Assembly (NCBI GenBank): GCA_028706315.1
Contig: JAQWBP010000003.1
Coordinates: 58,488 to 122,487, forward strand
DNA from: Syntrophomonadaceae bacterium
Lineage (GTDB): Bacteria; Bacillota; Syntrophomonadia; Syntrophomonadales; Syntrophomonadaceae
Length of the DNA stretch: 64,000 nt
Direction of reading: 5' to 3'
Under the pieces are notes generated by a model. The model was not told the origin of the DNA and did not search any database. It was given only the letters and a program-made list of their open reading frames with translations. Below are positions 17,987 to 26,346 of this stretch, piece by piece. The position numbers were made by a program, and so were the translations under genes. How positions within the stretch are numbered: position 1 is the first letter of the stretch; every line of letters starts with the position of its first letter.

Positions 17987-18652
17987 ATGAAGGTAAAAGA
18001 TCGTATGACCAGAAATGTTAAGACGGTAGAGTTAGATACTAACATTAACGAAGCATTTCGGCTTATGAAAGAAAATAATATCCGCAGGCTCCCGGTCTTG
18101 AACAAGAGTCAGCTGGTAGGAATCATTACCCTTTCCGATTTAAACCAGGCCGCACCTTCCTCGGCTACCAGCCTGAGTATTCATGAGCTTAATTATTTGC
18201 TCGCTAAGACAAAAATTAAGGATATACTGCCTAAAAAACAAAAAGTAGTAACCGTAAAACCAGATAACTATATTGAAACTGCAGCCAAAATAATGCGGCA
18301 ATACACGGTTAGTGGACTCCCGGTTGTGGAAAATGGACAGGTGGTTGGGCTGGTAACTGAGACTGATATTTTTGGTGCCCTGATTGATATCCTAGGGGTA
18401 CAAAAACCACACAGCCGTATTGATGTCTATGCCATAGACCGCCCCGGGAACCTGGCCGAAATTATTTCTATTATCGCTAAGCACGGAATTAATATCTTAA
18501 ATACCGTCGTGTACTATGATGAAAAGAAAGATAAGTATAAAATAATCTTGCGTATTGAAGCCCTCGAATGTGAAAAAATTGCTAAGGAAATAGAAACTAG
18601 TGGTTATGAGATAGAATCTATAATTGTCCGTGAGCATGGGGAAGAAATCTAA
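17987..18652 (+). CDS. CBS-domain pair plus ACT domain protein (AcuB-like)
   Basis: This 221-residue protein has two CBS motifs (about 1-60, VKDRMTRNVKTVELDTNINEAF, and about 75-135, with the GLPVVENGQVVGLVTETDIF repeat) and an ACT domain (about 140-215, IDVYAIDRPGNLAEIISIIAKHGINI). CBS pairs sense adenine nucleotides and ACT domains sense amino acids, so it may report energy or amino-acid state. It begins 21 bases after livF, after AGAGGAGG, and probably belongs to the same transcript, suggesting a regulatory link to amino-acid uptake. Confidence 0.85.
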   Translation: MKVKDRMTRNVKTVELDTNINEAFRLMKENNIRRLPVLNKSQLVGIITLSDLNQAAPSSATSLSIHELNYLLAKTKIKDILPKKQKVVTVKPDNYIETAAKIMRQYTVSGLPVVENGQVVGLVTETDIFGALIDILGVQKPHSRIDVYAIDRPGNLAEIISIIAKHGINILNTVVYYDEKKDKYKIILRIEALECEKIAKEIETSGYEIESIIVREHGEEI

Positions 18653-18816
18653 GAGAAGTTATCTTAGTAATGGGCAATGCGCGAAAAGTGCACTTACTTA
18701 TGTTTACTTATTAAAACTAAAGGCAAAAATAATGGTAAGTACAATAAGAATAAAAAAGCAGTTTCACCTATGTAATTCGCGGTTATTAGAAGATATTGCT
18801 AAAAAACCACACAGAT

Positions 18817-18845
18817 TTGACAATTACAAAAAACCATTATATACT
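18817..18845 (+). promoter_or_regulatory. Promoter of tRNA-Sec
   Basis: TTGACA (18817-18822), a 17-base spacer and TATACT (18840-18845) are a near-consensus sigma-A promoter. The tRNA begins 27 bases after the -10 box. Confidence 0.85.
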
Positions 18846-18871
18846 TTTTTACGCGGAAACAATTACTATAT

Positions 18872-18970
18872 GGAAGCGGATCGGTCCTGGTGGGTCGCCT
18901 GGACTTCAAATCCAGTTTGCGCGGCGGTGATCCCGTCGCGGGTGAGTTCGATTCTCACACGCTTCCGCCA
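18872..18970 (+). tRNA. selC: tRNA-Sec (anticodon TCA)
   Basis: This 99-base tRNA has an acceptor stem GGAAGCG / CGCTTCC, an anticodon stem CTGGA / TCCAG around loop CTTCAAA (anticodon TCA, 18906-18908), a long variable arm, the T-loop TTCGATT, discriminator G and an encoded CCA. The over-length shape and TCA anticodon identify the selenocysteine tRNA. It reads UGA with SelB, and the window contains a UGA-bearing target in selD. It has its own promoter and terminator. Confidence 0.97.
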
Positions 18971-18980
18971 AATATAATAA

Positions 18981-19035
18981 AAAACCCCTTTTCATTGGTG
19001 GGCACGAAACAATGAAAAGGGGTTTTATTATTATC
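18981..19035 (+). terminator. Strong terminator after tRNA-Sec
   Basis: A 17-bp perfect stem (left arm 18981-18997, right arm 19010-19026), ACCCCTTTTCATTG paired with CAATGAAAAGGGGT, runs into TTTTATTATTATT. Confidence 0.92.
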
Positions 19036-19205
19036 AGAGTAGATTTGTGTTTAAGCAGTTAAAGTCGCAGGTCAGTAGTTCTTAGGGAAGAAAGGAAGAT
19101 ATTTAGGCAGACACGAAGTTTTACAAGTGCTTTTTCTTTTTTATATGACTTGATAAATTATTTCCCGGGAAATATTTACACCATGTGGTAAATAAAAAGT
19201 AAAAA

Positions 19206-19233
19206 CTGGCCGATAAATATATTTATCGGCCAG
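19206..19233 (-). terminator. Terminator of the VTT-domain gene
   Basis: A 28-base perfect palindrome with CTGGCCGATAAA arms is followed, on the minus strand, by TTTTTAC. It lies 35 bases after the stop of the minus-strand gene. Confidence 0.85.
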
Positions 19234-19267
19234 GTAGTAAGCAAAGTTTAAATAAGCAAGCTCTGGA

Positions 19268-19861
19268 TTAAGCGAAAGGATTAAACTGTTTCCTGGTAGC
19301 CAGACGTCCGACTAACACTAGGGCCAGAATGAAACCCAGGATAGTTAAAGTAAGTTTGATATCTCGGGTTTGGAAAAGACAAATCCCCAGGCCGGTATAA
19401 AGAATAGCCGAAGGTATTTTTCCGATAGCGGAAGAAAGGAAAAAATTCCAAAAGGGAACACCGCTAAAAGCGGCTGCGACGTTAATTATTGGCGTTGGCA
19501 CTATCGGAATAATACGAGCAATAATAATTGTCCAGAAGGCAATTTCTGAGTCGACTTTTTTAACATTATAGTGAAAACGTTTTTGCATCCAGGAGGTTAG
19601 ACGATTATTGTCTACCCACCGGCAAAGCCAGTAAGCCAGGCAAGCGCCCATCAAGGCTCCTAACCAGGACAACAAAAAGCCCGTTTTAAAACCAAAGAGT
19701 AATCCACCTGCTGCAGCTAAAACAATATAGGGAAATATCGGTACAGCTGCCTGAACTACGAATAAAACAAAAGCAACTGCCGGAGCTAGTAAACCAAAAG
19801 TCTTTATATAGCTGCAGACCATAGATATGCTTAAAGAACTAACGTTTTCGAAAAAATCCAT
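19268..19861 (-). CDS. TVP38/TMEM64-family (VTT domain) membrane protein
   Basis: This 197-residue protein has about five to six hydrophobic segments and the VTT/DedA-like features: FPYIVLAAAGGLLFG, a conserved GALMGACLAYWLCRW re-entrant region, and ARIIPIVPTPIINVAAAFSGVPFWNFFLSS-type sequence (given here in pieces: RIIPIVPTP, AFSGVPFW). Members move lipids such as undecaprenyl phosphate or phospholipids across the membrane. The specific substrate here is not known. It is a single-gene minus-strand unit. Confidence 0.85.
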   Translation of the reverse strand: MDFFENVSSLSISMVCSYIKTFGLLAPAVAFVLFVVQAAVPIFPYIVLAAAGGLLFGFKTGFLLSWLGALMGACLAYWLCRWVDNNRLTSWMQKRFHYNVKKVDSEIAFWTIIIARIIPIVPTPIINVAAAFSGVPFWNFFLSSAIGKIPSAILYTGLGICLFQTRDIKLTLTILGFILALVLVGRLATRKQFNPFA

Positions 19862-20036
19862 GCTTAAATCACACTTCCGCTTATAGTTTTACACAATTCC
19901 AAAATATCAAGAAACGCCATGCTTTGTCAAGAACTATAATAAGGGAAGTTTTGATGTTTATCACCATCTATATGACCTTATAACAGCCGAAATTAAGCGT
20001 AAAGACAAGTATATAAATCGGAGGAAAAGTTGTGTA

Positions 20037-20045
20037 TGCTATAAT
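20037..20045 (+). promoter_or_regulatory. Extended -10 promoter element upstream of cvpA
   Basis: TGCTATAAT is a perfect extended -10 box (TGN-TATAAT) 31 bases before the cvpA start. A clear -35 box is not visible, as is common with extended -10 promoters. Confidence 0.55.
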
Positions 20046-20075
20046 TATGGTAATTTGTAGAGCCAGGGTGATAAA

Positions 20076-20708
20076 ATGATTTTTAATCTTTTGGATTATA
20101 TTATTCTTGCTGTAATAGTGTTAAGTGCTATGGCTGGCTTGTACAAGGGGCTGGTTAAGGCTGTTGGGGGAATCGTAAGTATCGTGGCTGGTATTCTGGT
20201 CGCGGCTCGTTTTTATGGAACTTGCTTGCTATACATAGAAAAGTCCTTTGGTGTAATCAGTTTATTGGCTGCAGCCATCAGGAACCGGGTGCCACTAACG
20301 GCTCTTTCCTTGATGCCAGGTTTTTCAACTAAGGTTAACTTGAACCAGCCTTTTGTGGATACGGCTCAATGGCTGGCCAACATGTTAGTGTTAGCTGTTT
20401 GTTTTTTACTAATATTTCTGGTTAGCAGTAAGCTGGTAAATTTGTGTTTCGATCTGGTAGGCTCGTTGTTTAACCGGGGGATTTTTTCGTGGGTAAATCG
20501 GTTGCTGGGCATGGCGTTAATTATGGCCAAGAATATAATAATTATGGCGGTAGTTTTAGGATTGTTATACCCATCTATTGAGCTGGCGAGTAGGATGGGT
20601 TTTCATAATGCCTTAGAGGCCAGCAGGTATTTACAAGCATCTCTGCTGGTCGATAACTTATTAGTACTATTTAATCTACTTAAAGTAATGCTGGGAATTA
20701 GTGTATAG
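20076..20708 (+). CDS. CvpA family membrane protein
   Basis: This 210-residue protein has four to five membrane segments. The N-terminal LDYIILAVIVLSAMAGLYKGLVKAVGGI-like start (LDYIILAVIVL, GLYKGLVKAVGG) is diagnostic of CvpA, as is the FNRGIFSWVNRLLGMALIMAKN stretch. CvpA is linked to colicin V export and envelope homeostasis in enterobacteria. Its role in Firmicutes is uncertain. The next gene starts 55 bases downstream. Confidence 0.82.
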   Translation: MIFNLLDYIILAVIVLSAMAGLYKGLVKAVGGIVSIVAGILVAARFYGTCLLYIEKSFGVISLLAAAIRNRVPLTALSLMPGFSTKVNLNQPFVDTAQWLANMLVLAVCFLLIFLVSSKLVNLCFDLVGSLFNRGIFSWVNRLLGMALIMAKNIIIMAVVLGLLYPSIELASRMGFHNALEASRYLQASLLVDNLLVLFNLLKVMLGISV

Positions 20709-20763
20709 ATTATTGCCGTAAAAGGGAAATATAAATGGAAGTAATAAAGGAGGCCTCGTTTTA

Positions 20764-22149
20764 ATGGGCGAAAATGAACTGGCAAAAAAAAATGCCTGGT
20801 TACAGATGAATAAGGAAGAAGTAGAGGATGCATATAAGTTTAACCAGGGATATTTGAGTTTCTTAACTAAGGTTAAAACTGAACGGGAAGCAGTGGATTT
20901 TATTACTGCGGTGGCAGAACAAAAGGGTTTTATTAACCTGGATAAAATAGAAAAATTAAAACCCGGGCAAAAAATCCTAATTAGTTTTAAAAATAAAGTT
21001 TGTGCCTTGCTCGTCATAGGAAGAACACCTTTAACCGAGGGTATCAATCTGATCGCTTCACATATCGATTCTCCTCGTCTGGATTTAAAGGCACGACCAT
21101 TATATGAAACTGATGGTCTGGCATTATTTAAAACCCACTATTATGGTGGTATAAAGAAATATCAGTGGGTAGCAATGCCCCTGGCTTTACATGGAGTTGT
21201 GGTTAAAGAAGATGGACAGGTAATTAACGTTAGCATGGGCGAAAAAGATGATGATTTTGTTTTTACCATTGCTGATCTGCTTCCCCACCTGGCCAAAGAC
21301 CAGATGGAAAAGAAAATGAGCGAAGCAGTAAAGGGAGAAGACTTAAATATTCTGATCGGGAGCCGGCCATTACAAGTTGAGGAAAATAGTTCGGTAAAAA
21401 GTTATATAGCTCAGATTTTAAAAGAGAAATATAATATCGAAGACGATGACTTCACCAGTGCTGAGCTAGAGCTGGTACCAGCGTATGCAGCTAGAGAAGT
21501 AGGCTTTGACCGGAGCATGATCGGGGCTTATGGGCAGGATGACCGGGTAAGCGCTTATACGTCTTTACAGGCGATTCTGGAAGTAGAAAACCCGGAAAGG
21601 ACAGCTGTATGTCTTTTTGTTGATAAAGAGGAGATTGGCAGTACTGGTAATACCGGCTTACAATCCTTAATAATTGAAAACATTCTAGCCGAGCTTATGC
21701 ATATAGCGGGTGAACATGATTATTTTCTGCTCCGCAAGGCCTTAACCAATACATTTGCTCTGTCTGCCGATGTTAATGCAGCTGTAGACCCTACTTATCC
21801 CGAGGTTTTTGAAAAAATGAACTGCAGTTTCCTGGGTAATGGAGTAGTCATGACAAAATATACTGGCGCGCGGGGTAAGTCGGAATCTAATGATGCTAAT
21901 CCGGAATACCTGGGCAGAGTTCGTCGGCTGTTTGCTAATAATAAAGTAATATGGCAGGTGGGTGAACTGGGCAAAGTTGACATTGGTGGCGGCGGAACAG
22001 TTGCCCAATATATGGCCGCCTACGGAATGGAAGTAGTAGACTGTGGGGTAGCAGTGCTGGGGATGCATTCTCCATTTGAAGTAGTAAGTAAGGCTGATGT
22101 CTACATGGCTTATCGTGCCTACAAATCCTTTATGCAGTCGTTTGATTAG
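20764..22149 (+). CDS. M18 family aminopeptidase
   Basis: This 461-residue protein has M18 zinc aminopeptidase signatures: ASHIDSPRLDLKARPLYE (metal-ligand His and Asp), GQDDRVSAYTSL (bridging Asp), DKEEIGSTG (catalytic and ligand Glu residues) and a C-terminal CGVAVLGMHSPFEVVSKAD (final His ligand). It should cleave N-terminal acidic or neutral residues from peptides in the cytosol. The ATG is preceded by AAAGGAGG. Confidence 0.93.
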   Translation: MGENELAKKNAWLQMNKEEVEDAYKFNQGYLSFLTKVKTEREAVDFITAVAEQKGFINLDKIEKLKPGQKILISFKNKVCALLVIGRTPLTEGINLIASHIDSPRLDLKARPLYETDGLALFKTHYYGGIKKYQWVAMPLALHGVVVKEDGQVINVSMGEKDDDFVFTIADLLPHLAKDQMEKKMSEAVKGEDLNILIGSRPLQVEENSSVKSYIAQILKEKYNIEDDDFTSAELELVPAYAAREVGFDRSMIGAYGQDDRVSAYTSLQAILEVENPERTAVCLFVDKEEIGSTGNTGLQSLIIENILAELMHIAGEHDYFLLRKALTNTFALSADVNAAVDPTYPEVFEKMNCSFLGNGVVMTKYTGARGKSESNDANPEYLGRVRRLFANNKVIWQVGELGKVDIGGGGTVAQYMAAYGMEVVDCGVAVLGMHSPFEVVSKADVYMAYRAYKSFMQSFD

Positions 22150-22225
22150 GATGGTCTTGCATAAAAATATAAGAGCCGATAATATATACTATATAAACAA
22201 GTAATCGAAGTTGGGAGAAGTAGTT

Positions 22226-23263
22226 ATGCAAGAAGTTAAACTGACTCAGATGGTTAGAGCTGCAGGGTGAGCGGCTAAAATAGGGCCGGGGACCCTGGAA
22301 CAAATATTAGGAGATTTTGAATATCCTACCCATCCTAATCTATTAGTAGGGATAGAAACTAGAGATGATGCAGGGATATACAAAATAACTGATGATATAG
22401 CTGTTATACAGACGATAGATTTTTTTACTCCTATGGTCGATGATCCATTTATGTTCGGCCAGATAGCAGCTGTTAATGCTATTAATGATATATATGCTAT
22501 GGGTGGCAGCCCATTACTAGCGACGAATATAGTATGTTATCCTAAGTGTGCAGATATGAATGTTTTAAAACGAATCCTGGCCGGAGGACTGGCTAAAGTA
22601 AAAGAAGCAGGTGCTTACCTGGTCGGAGGCCATACGGTTGATGATAATGAACCCAAATTTGGTCTTTCCGTTTGTGGCTTGGTCCATCCGGATAAAATCT
22701 TAAGTAATTGTAACGCTCGTCCGGGAGATCTTCTGTTTCTTAGCAAACCAATTGGTAACGGAATAATTTCCACCAGTATTAAGGCGGAAATGGCCTCCCA
22801 GGAGGCTTATGATGAGGCAATTAAGTGGATGTCTACTCTAAATAAGGAAGCGAGTGAAGCTGTTCAGGCAACCGGAGTAAATGCTCTCACTGATGTTACT
22901 GGGTTTGGTTTAATGGGACATCTGTATGAAATGGCCTCCGGAAGTAATGTAGAAGTGGAGATATACGCTGGCAAAGTGCCTTTTATGACCGGTACTCTGG
23001 AGTACGGCAGTATGGGTCTGATACCGGGAGGAGCTTATACTAATCGGGAATACCTGGAGAATAAGTTCGAATGTGAGAAAACCGTCGATGATACTCTGCG
23101 CGACCTGCTTTTTTCACCGGAGACGGCCGGAGGGCTTTTAATTTCTGTAGCCGAAGGTAAGGCAGATCAGCTGCAGGAGGAAATGAAAAACAGAGGATGC
23201 CAGTGTGTTATGATCGGCCGGGTAGTTAAAGAAGACTTCCGTCCAATTAAGATAAAAAGATGA
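22226..23263 (+). CDS. selD: Selenide, water dikinase SelD containing selenocysteine (UGA codon 15)
   Basis: This 345-residue protein is read through an in-frame TGA at 22268-22270. Upstream of it, MQEVKLTQMVRAAG aligns with the start of SelD. Downstream, AAKIGPGTLEQIL continues the same frame into the dikinase core (SPETAGGLL, DVTGFGLMGHL, VGGHTVDDNEPKFGLSV). In E. coli SelD the equivalent residue is the catalytic Cys17; here it is encoded as selenocysteine, with Ala in place of the second Cys. SelD makes selenophosphate from selenide and ATP, feeding SelA. An ORF finder that stops at TGA would miss the first 69 codons. The ATG follows TTGGGAGAAG. Confidence 0.96.
22268..22300 (+). promoter_or_regulatory. 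Sec UGA and putative bacterial SECIS hairpin in selD
   Basis: The UGA is followed 11 bases later by AGGG (22282-22285) and CCCT (22293-22296), enclosing a seven-base G-rich loop. The distance from UGA to loop (about 15 nt) is within the usual range for SelB-bound bacterial SECIS hairpins. The fold was not computed. Confidence 0.65.
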
Positions 23264-23351
23264 TTATATTCGGCTCCACTCCGCAGGGGAAACACCAACT
23301 AACTGCTTGCCTTGCGGATATAGGAGTACCGAAGATGGGGAGGTAGCCGGG

Positions 23352-23549
23352 ATGGAAAGGAAACTTTTTAATCTGGGAGATATAGTTCGTATGAAGAAAA
23401 AACATCCCTGTGGCAGCTACAACTGGGAAGTAATCCGTATGGGAGCCGATATAAAAATTAAGTGTATGGGATGTGGCCGTATAGTTATGCTCCCACGGCT
23501 AAAGTTTGAAAAAAACATGCAACGTGTAGAAAATAGTTGCGAAGGCTAA
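23352..23549 (+). CDS. DUF951 family protein
   Basis: This 65-residue protein, MERKLFNLGDIVRMKKKHPCGSYNWEV and onward (described in part), carries the DUF951 pattern: a KKxHPCGS motif, then RMGADIKIKCMGCGR and a basic MLPRLKFEKNM end. The three cysteines may bind zinc. DUF951 genes are usually found just upstream of rpsF, as here; the function is unknown. ATG 23352 follows GGGGAGG. The longer frame beginning at 23307 has no ribosome site. Confidence 0.85.
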   Translation: MERKLFNLGDIVRMKKKHPCGSYNWEVIRMGADIKIKCMGCGRIVMLPRLKFEKNMQRVENSCEG

Positions 23550-23607
23550 CATATATTCCCGTTGGTGCATAAAATAAAGTAAAATAATGTGCCCGGGAGT
23601 GATGAAA

Positions 23608-23820
23608 ATGAAGGGAAAGGATGCCAATCAAGAAAACCGTAAGTTTGCTAAGGGTGATCTGGTCATGGTAAAAAGCATACCTGGCGGGGAACGTTTCTGT
23701 ATAATTGGATTTAAGAATAATAAGGAGATAGCTATCTTAAAAGCATTATTTAATGACACATATATTATAGAAAAGCCAGTGTCTGAATTAAAAAGCCTTC
23801 TAATCAAAGGGCTTCTTTAG
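23608..23820 (+). CDS. Small hypothetical protein between DUF951 and rpsF
   Basis: This roughly 70-residue protein has a polar N-terminus (MKGKDANQENRKFAKGDL) and then a compact alternating hydrophobic region (VMVKSIPGGERFCIIGFKNN, EIAILKALF, YIIEKPVSEL). The pattern GDLVMVKS...GGERFCIIGF resembles a small beta-barrel, but I do not recognise the family. The start at 23608 is chosen because CGGGAGTG lies about nine bases upstream; ATG 23602 and 23587 are alternatives. Reality rests on frame, ribosome site and position in a conserved block. Confidence 0.6.
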   Translation: MKGKDANQENRKFAKGDLVMVKSIPGGERFCIIGFKNNKEIAILKALFNDTYIIEKPVSELKSLLIKGLL

Positions 23821-23831
23821 TAACGAGAGCC

Positions 23832-23860
23832 TTGCACAGCTTTAATAATACTGATATAAT
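23832..23860 (+). promoter_or_regulatory. Promoter of the rpsF-ssb-rpsR operon
   Basis: TTGCAC (23832-23837), a 17-base spacer and a perfect TATAAT (23855-23860) lie about 75 bases before rpsF. The start of transcription is expected near 23867. Confidence 0.85.
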
Positions 23861-23866
23861 AATCAG

Positions 23867-23938
23867 AAGTCCCTGCTCCGGTCTAAACCGGAGCCGAATC
23901 CATGGTAATGGATTAGTCCGTAGGGAGGAGGTGTAACG
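23867..23938 (+). ncRNA. S6:S18 ribosomal protein leader (autoregulatory mRNA structure)
   Basis: Between the promoter and the rpsF start, the leader holds a GCTCCGGT / ACCGGAGC hairpin, a CCGAATCC segment, an AATCCAT / ATGGATT hairpin and a TAGTCCGTAGGGAGG region that reaches the ribosome site. This arrangement, with its conserved CCG, resembles the known S6:S18-binding leader upstream of rpsF, through which the S6-S18 complex represses its own operon. Recognition is from memory of the motif; a covariance model search is needed to settle it. Confidence 0.65.
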
Positions 23939-24232
23939 ATGCGCACGTATGAAATATTATTTATTCTCAAGCCAGATCTTGCTGAAGAGGTATTTGCTGA
24001 AACCAAAGAAAGATTGCAGAAAATTATTGCTGACTTTGGTGGCGAATTTATTAACGAGGCAGACGGCTGGGGAAAGAAACGCCTTGCTTATAGTATTGAA
24101 GACTATATGGAAGGCATTTATAGTTTATGGAACTTTAAAGGACAACCGGAAACTGTCGCTGAGTTAGACAGAGTTATAAAGTTATCTGATAAGTTCTTGC
24201 GTCATATGATAATACGCCAAGATGAAAAATAG
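23939..24232 (+). CDS. rpsF: 30S ribosomal protein bS6
   Basis: This 97-residue protein begins MRTYEILFILKPDL and contains GWGKKRLAY, both hallmarks of bS6, and ends with VIKLSDKFLRHMIIR. It binds bS18 on the platform of the 30S subunit. It is the first gene of rpsF-ssb-rpsR, preceded by GGGAGGAGG and the candidate autoregulatory leader. Confidence 0.97.
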   Translation: MRTYEILFILKPDLAEEVFAETKERLQKIIADFGGEFINEADGWGKKRLAYSIEDYMEGIYSLWNFKGQPETVAELDRVIKLSDKFLRHMIIRQDEK

Positions 24233-24262
24233 TGTTTGGTATATTCGAGGGGGGGATTAGCT

Positions 24263-24706
24263 TTGTTAAACAGGGTTATTTTGATTGGTCGATTAACTCG
24301 TGATCCAGAACTCAGGTATACTCCAAATGGAACTGCAGTCGCAAAATTCACGCTAGCAATAAATCGCAAGTTCAATAGGGACGAAACGGATTTTATTGAT
24401 ATTGTTACATGGAGGGGACTGGCAGAGAATTGTGCTAATTACCTGGGGAAAGGCAGGCTGGCCGCAGTAGAAGGCAGGTTGCAGATAAGGAATTATGAAA
24501 CCCAGGAAGGGCAGAAAAGAAGGGCTACCGAGGTAATTGCTGATGATGTCAGATTCCTGGATAAAGCGGGAGGGACAGGCTCTAGTCCAGGTTCTGCCAA
24601 ACAGGCTAATTCAAGTAAAGATGATTGGAACGATCTAGGCCGTGAAGTAAGCTTGGAAGATATCGATATAGTAGATGAAAACGGTGACGATGAAATACCT
24701 TTCTAA
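24263..24706 (+). CDS. ssb: Single-stranded DNA-binding protein SSB
   Basis: This roughly 147-residue protein has the OB-fold sequence LNRVILIGRLTRDPELRYTPNG and FTLAINRKF, a flexible middle (about 105-135) and the conserved acidic tip DDEIPF that docks partner proteins. The TTG at 24263 gives the standard N-terminus and follows a GAGGGGGGG site. The upstream in-frame GTG at 24236 would add nine residues foreign to SSB. It lies between rpsF and rpsR in the conserved order. Confidence 0.95.
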   Translation: MLNRVILIGRLTRDPELRYTPNGTAVAKFTLAINRKFNRDETDFIDIVTWRGLAENCANYLGKGRLAAVEGRLQIRNYETQEGQKRRATEVIADDVRFLDKAGGTGSSPGSAKQANSSKDDWNDLGREVSLEDIDIVDENGDDEIPF

Positions 24707-24724
24707 GCAAAGGAGGGAAAATAT

Positions 24725-24949
24725 TTGAAAAAAGATAGACGTAAAAAAAGAAGACAGTGTAACTTCTGTGCTGACAAAATAGAGCACATAGATTATAAGG
24801 ATATACCAAAGTTGCGCCGGTATATTACTGAGAGGGGTAAGATCCTCCCCCGCAGAATAACCGGAAACTGTGCAAACCATCAGAGACAGCTTACTGCTGC
24901 CGTAAAAAAGGCAAGAAATATGGCCCTTTTACCATATACATCTGATTAA
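24725..24949 (+). CDS. rpsR: 30S ribosomal protein bS18
   Basis: This 74-residue basic protein has CNFCADK at 13-19 and the core [21 protein letters not shown] and [11 protein letters not shown] (in part) typical of bS18. The C-x-x-C pair and further cysteine suggest the zinc-binding version. It starts at TTG after AAAGGAGGG and is followed by a strong terminator. Confidence 0.96.
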   Translation: MKKDRRKKRRQCNFCADKIEHIDYKDIPKLRRYITERGKILPRRITGNCANHQRQLTAAVKKARNMALLPYTSD

Positions 24950-24952
24950 AAC

Positions 24953-24986
24953 AAATAAGCCCTCTTTTAATGGAGGGCTTATTTTT
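24953..24986 (+). terminator. Terminator of rpsF-ssb-rpsR
   Basis: A 12-bp perfect stem, AAATAAGCCCTC / GAGGGCTTATTT, with an 8-nt loop ends in TTTTT. Confidence 0.95.
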
Positions 24987-25059
24987 ATAAGAGCTTATAC
25001 ACTTCCCGGGAAGGAAAATTAATACGGGTGAAGAACAGGATAAGTGGGAGGTGTAGTTG

Positions 25060-25380
25060 GTGGCGAAAAGCAGGGTAAAAGAATTAGACATCACCAGAAA
25101 CTTAAAGGTTGTTGAATGGTTAAAAGCAGAACTGGTAGATTCAGTAGGTGTACTTTTCAAGGCGTTTCTTAAAACTGGAAATGAGGCTAAAAGTGATGCC
25201 CTGGCTACAATTATCATCATTGCCTATCTAATAGGACATAAAACCGGTCTTAGTTTTTCCCATATAGATAAAAAAATATTGAACAAGCTGGATACCAGCA
25301 TTGATGCCTCTTGCGAGGAGGAACAATGGTATGCGGATCTGGCCGATCTGTTAAATTACCTGGAGCATAAAAAGAGGTGA
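25060..25380 (+). CDS. MazG-like family protein
   Basis: This roughly 106-residue helical protein has TRNLKVVEWLKAELVDSVG and ATIIIIAYLIGHKTGLSF, which match the MazG-like group found in Clostridia upstream of yybS. The acidic residues needed for nucleotide pyrophosphatase activity in true MazG are only partly apparent, so catalytic function is uncertain. GTG 25060 or the adjacent TTG 25057 can serve as start after GTGGGAGGTG. The end overlaps the next gene by a few bases. Confidence 0.75.
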   Translation: MAKSRVKELDITRNLKVVEWLKAELVDSVGVLFKAFLKTGNEAKSDALATIIIIAYLIGHKTGLSFSHIDKKILNKLDTSIDASCEEEQWYADLADLLNYLEHKKR

Positions 25381-25382
25381 AA

Positions 25383-26345
25383 ATGTTGCCTGCATTTATA
25401 ATATTTACAATGATTACTTCGGTGCTTTGTTTATTACTAGCGGGCATACCTTCATTAACGTTTATCATGGCGATAATGTGGGGAGCTGCTCTGATTTTAG
25501 GTGGGTTATATCTTAAACAGAGCCAGATACTGGTTATATACGGAATTAACACCTTGTTGTTATACGTTATAGCCGGAGGTAGTGGTTTATTTTTTTATCT
25601 TTTCTTTTTCGGTATAGCTGCGTTTACCATGGGGCTTTTAGTAGTTAATAAAAAGACTTATTATGATGTGCAAAAGTGGGGGATAATAACTGCCGTAATT
25701 ACTGTTTCGCTATTTATAGGTATGATTTACCTAAATACTGGTGGGATTGGCGTTGAAGAGATGGAATCCCAGTTGAATAACTATTTGGAGGAAACCATCG
25801 AGGCTTATGAGGAGTCTGGCATCATGGATTTCTATGAAGATCGGGGACTTAGCCAAACTGATATAGAACAAACTTTTAGCCATATAGTTGCTACTATGGC
25901 TAAGCACTTGCCGGCGTTTTACTATCTTCAGGCTATTCTGGCAGTATTTTTCATGCTTATTCTAGCTTCATTTGTGAGCCAAAAACGCAAAATAGAACGT
26001 CTAAAGAAGAGACCTTACGATCAGGAGGTAATGCCTTGGCAGCTGGTGTGGGTAGTTATAGCTGGACTGAGCCTCTGGCTAATCGGCCGGGAAGAGATGT
26101 CTTTAGTATACTATACCGGTTCTAATCTACTTGTCGTACTTGTACCCATAGCAGTATATTTCGGGCTAGCCACTGTAATATACAAACTAAAACAACGTAA
26201 AACATCAACCCGGAATTGGATTATAACATTCCTGGTGATCATAACGGTTATATTTCCTTTATCAGCCATTATATTCTTAGCTGTGGTAGGATTATTTGAT
26301 TCATTGCTTGATCATCGCAAATTGCGTGTAGAAAAGGGGGATTAA
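25383..26345 (+). CDS. yybS: YybS-type polytopic membrane protein (DUF2232)
   Basis: This roughly 320-residue protein has about eight membrane segments and an acidic extracytoplasmic loop (about 120-175, ELESQ- and [11 protein letters not shown]-like). Position directly ahead of rplI, after the rpsF-ssb-rpsR block, is the conserved place of yybS in Firmicutes. Its role is unknown; DUF2232 proteins have been suggested to be transport components. ATG 25383 lies in the sequence GAGGTGAAAATG; GTG 25377 is an alternative start. Confidence 0.8.
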   Translation: MLPAFIIFTMITSVLCLLLAGIPSLTFIMAIMWGAALILGGLYLKQSQILVIYGINTLLLYVIAGGSGLFFYLFFFGIAAFTMGLLVVNKKTYYDVQKWGIITAVITVSLFIGMIYLNTGGIGVEEMESQLNNYLEETIEAYEESGIMDFYEDRGLSQTDIEQTFSHIVATMAKHLPAFYYLQAILAVFFMLILASFVSQKRKIERLKKRPYDQEVMPWQLVWVVIAGLSLWLIGREEMSLVYYTGSNLLVVLVPIAVYFGLATVIYKLKQRKTSTRNWIITFLVIITVIFPLSAIIFLAVVGLFDSLLDHRKLRVEKGD

Positions 26346-26346
26346 C

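Noticed and set aside
18624-18977. Open frame of 117 codons after the CBS-ACT gene
   Set aside because: It runs through the tRNA-Sec promoter and gene and overlaps the CBS-ACT end; its start has no separate ribosome site.
23264-23351. Imperfect CCGCAGGG/CCTTGCGG hairpin between selD and the DUF951 gene
   Set aside because: It has no T-run and no clear relation to a start or stop signal; too weak to call a terminator.
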